Source: Lachnospiraceae bacterium
GTDB lineage: Bacteria > Bacillota_A > Clostridia > Lachnospirales > Lachnospiraceae
DNA: 16,537 nucleotides
NCBI GenBank assembly: GCA_017958935.1
Contig: JAGDBR010000004.1
Span: 1-16,537 of the forward strand
Direction of reading: 5' to 3'
Shown here: piece by piece, positions 16,162-16,537 of the stretch
How positions within the stretch are numbered: position 1 is the stretch's first letter
Layout: every line of letters begins with the position of its first letter
Notes under the pieces: model-generated
Told to the model about the DNA's origin: nothing
The model's input: only the letters and a program-made list of their open reading frames with translations
Databases searched by the model: none
Translations under genes and position numbers: made by a program

Positions 16162-16537
16162 ACACTACGACCCGCGTCTGTCAGTCCGCGAGACCCAGGC
16201 CGCGATCAAGTACATCCGCGACACGTTTCAGAAGGAATTCGGCCGGGAAATGAACCTGGAGAGGATCTCCGCGCCGCTGTTCGTCGAGAAGAAGAGCGGT
16301 CTGAACGACAACCTGAACGGCGTCGAGCGGCCCGTGGGCTTCGACATGAAGGACCTGCCGGGCGACGAGATCGAGATCGTGCAGTCGCTGGCGAAGTGGA
16401 AGCGGCTCGCGCTGCGTGAGTACGGCTTCGGCCCCGGCGAGGGCATTTACACGAACATGAACGCGATCCGCCGCGACGAGGAAGTGGACAATCTGCACTC
16501 GGTCTACGTGGATCAGTGGGACTGGGAGAAGGTCATC
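16139..16537 (+). CDS. asnA: Aspartate-ammonia ligase (asparagine synthetase A), 5' part only
   Basis: The frame stays open to the window end, giving 133 codons of a protein usually about 330 residues long. The visible part is highly like E. coli Asn[11 protein letters not shown] at 57-66, VQSLAKWKR at 81-89, [15 protein letters not shown] at 100-114 and [11 protein letters not shown] at 120-130. The enzyme makes asparagine from aspartate, ammonia and ATP and has a class II tRNA-synthetase-like fold. The ATG at 16139 lies inside birA, overlapping it by 23 bases. GAGGA at 16128-16132 lies 6 bases upstream, so the two genes are co-transcribed and probably coupled in translation. Confidence 0.96.
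   Translation, partial: MKDLIIPEHYDPRLSVRETQAAIKYIRDTFQKEFGREMNLERISAPLFVEKKSGLNDNLNGVERPVGFDMKDLPGDEIEIVQSLAKWKRLALREYGFGPGEGIYTNMNAIRRDEEVDNLHSVYVDQWDWEKVI

Overview
The window looks like a chromosomal stretch of an anaerobic, polysaccharide-using Bacillota, most likely a gut or rumen member of Clostridia. The reasons are strong AAGGAG-type ribosome binding sites, near-consensus sigma-A promoters, tRNA genes without encoded CCA, a class II FBP aldolase, a ROK glucokinase, AsnA, and a membrane-anchored propeller protein resembling the Firmicutes DUF5711 family. I cannot name a genus. No IS element, prophage gene, CRISPR array or rRNA is visible.

Left part (1-4628): the 3' end of a multi-module protein with carbohydrate-binding-like jelly-roll modules is followed by a strong terminator. 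A tight set of three genes comes next: a GH30-family glycoside hydrolase and two paralogous 272-residue alpha/beta-hydrolase esterases. None of these three enzymes has a signal peptide, so I infer cytoplasmic debranching or deacetylation and hydrolysis of imported oligosaccharides. Sampled lines of 1459-4628 are about 40-57% GC, against over 60% in the right part. The low-GC side ends near a tRNA pair, and the 3' end of tRNA-Arg faces it, as at a typical island junction.

Middle (4629-5402): this is a mostly non-coding region with a long perfect bidirectional terminator hairpin. It also holds tRNA-Arg(UCU) and tRNA-Asn(GUU) on the minus strand behind a perfect TTGACA-17-TATAAT promoter, then a GC-rich inverted-repeat leader.

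Right part (5403-16537), all on the plus strand: a GH2-like protein whose TIM-barrel core appears to have lost the segment carrying the acid/base Glu overlaps the start of a membrane-anchored beta-propeller protein. Transketolase follows. Fructose-bisphosphate aldolase and an EF-G paralogue have their own promoters and terminators. An overlapping set of ROK glucokinase, biotin-protein ligase and asparagine synthetase A (cut by the window end) closes the region. The theme is sugar catabolism feeding glycolysis and the pentose phosphate pathway, with housekeeping genes interleaved.

The best candidates for something undescribed are the core-deleted GH2-like protein coupled to the membrane propeller protein, and the EF-G paralogue with a changed G4 motif.
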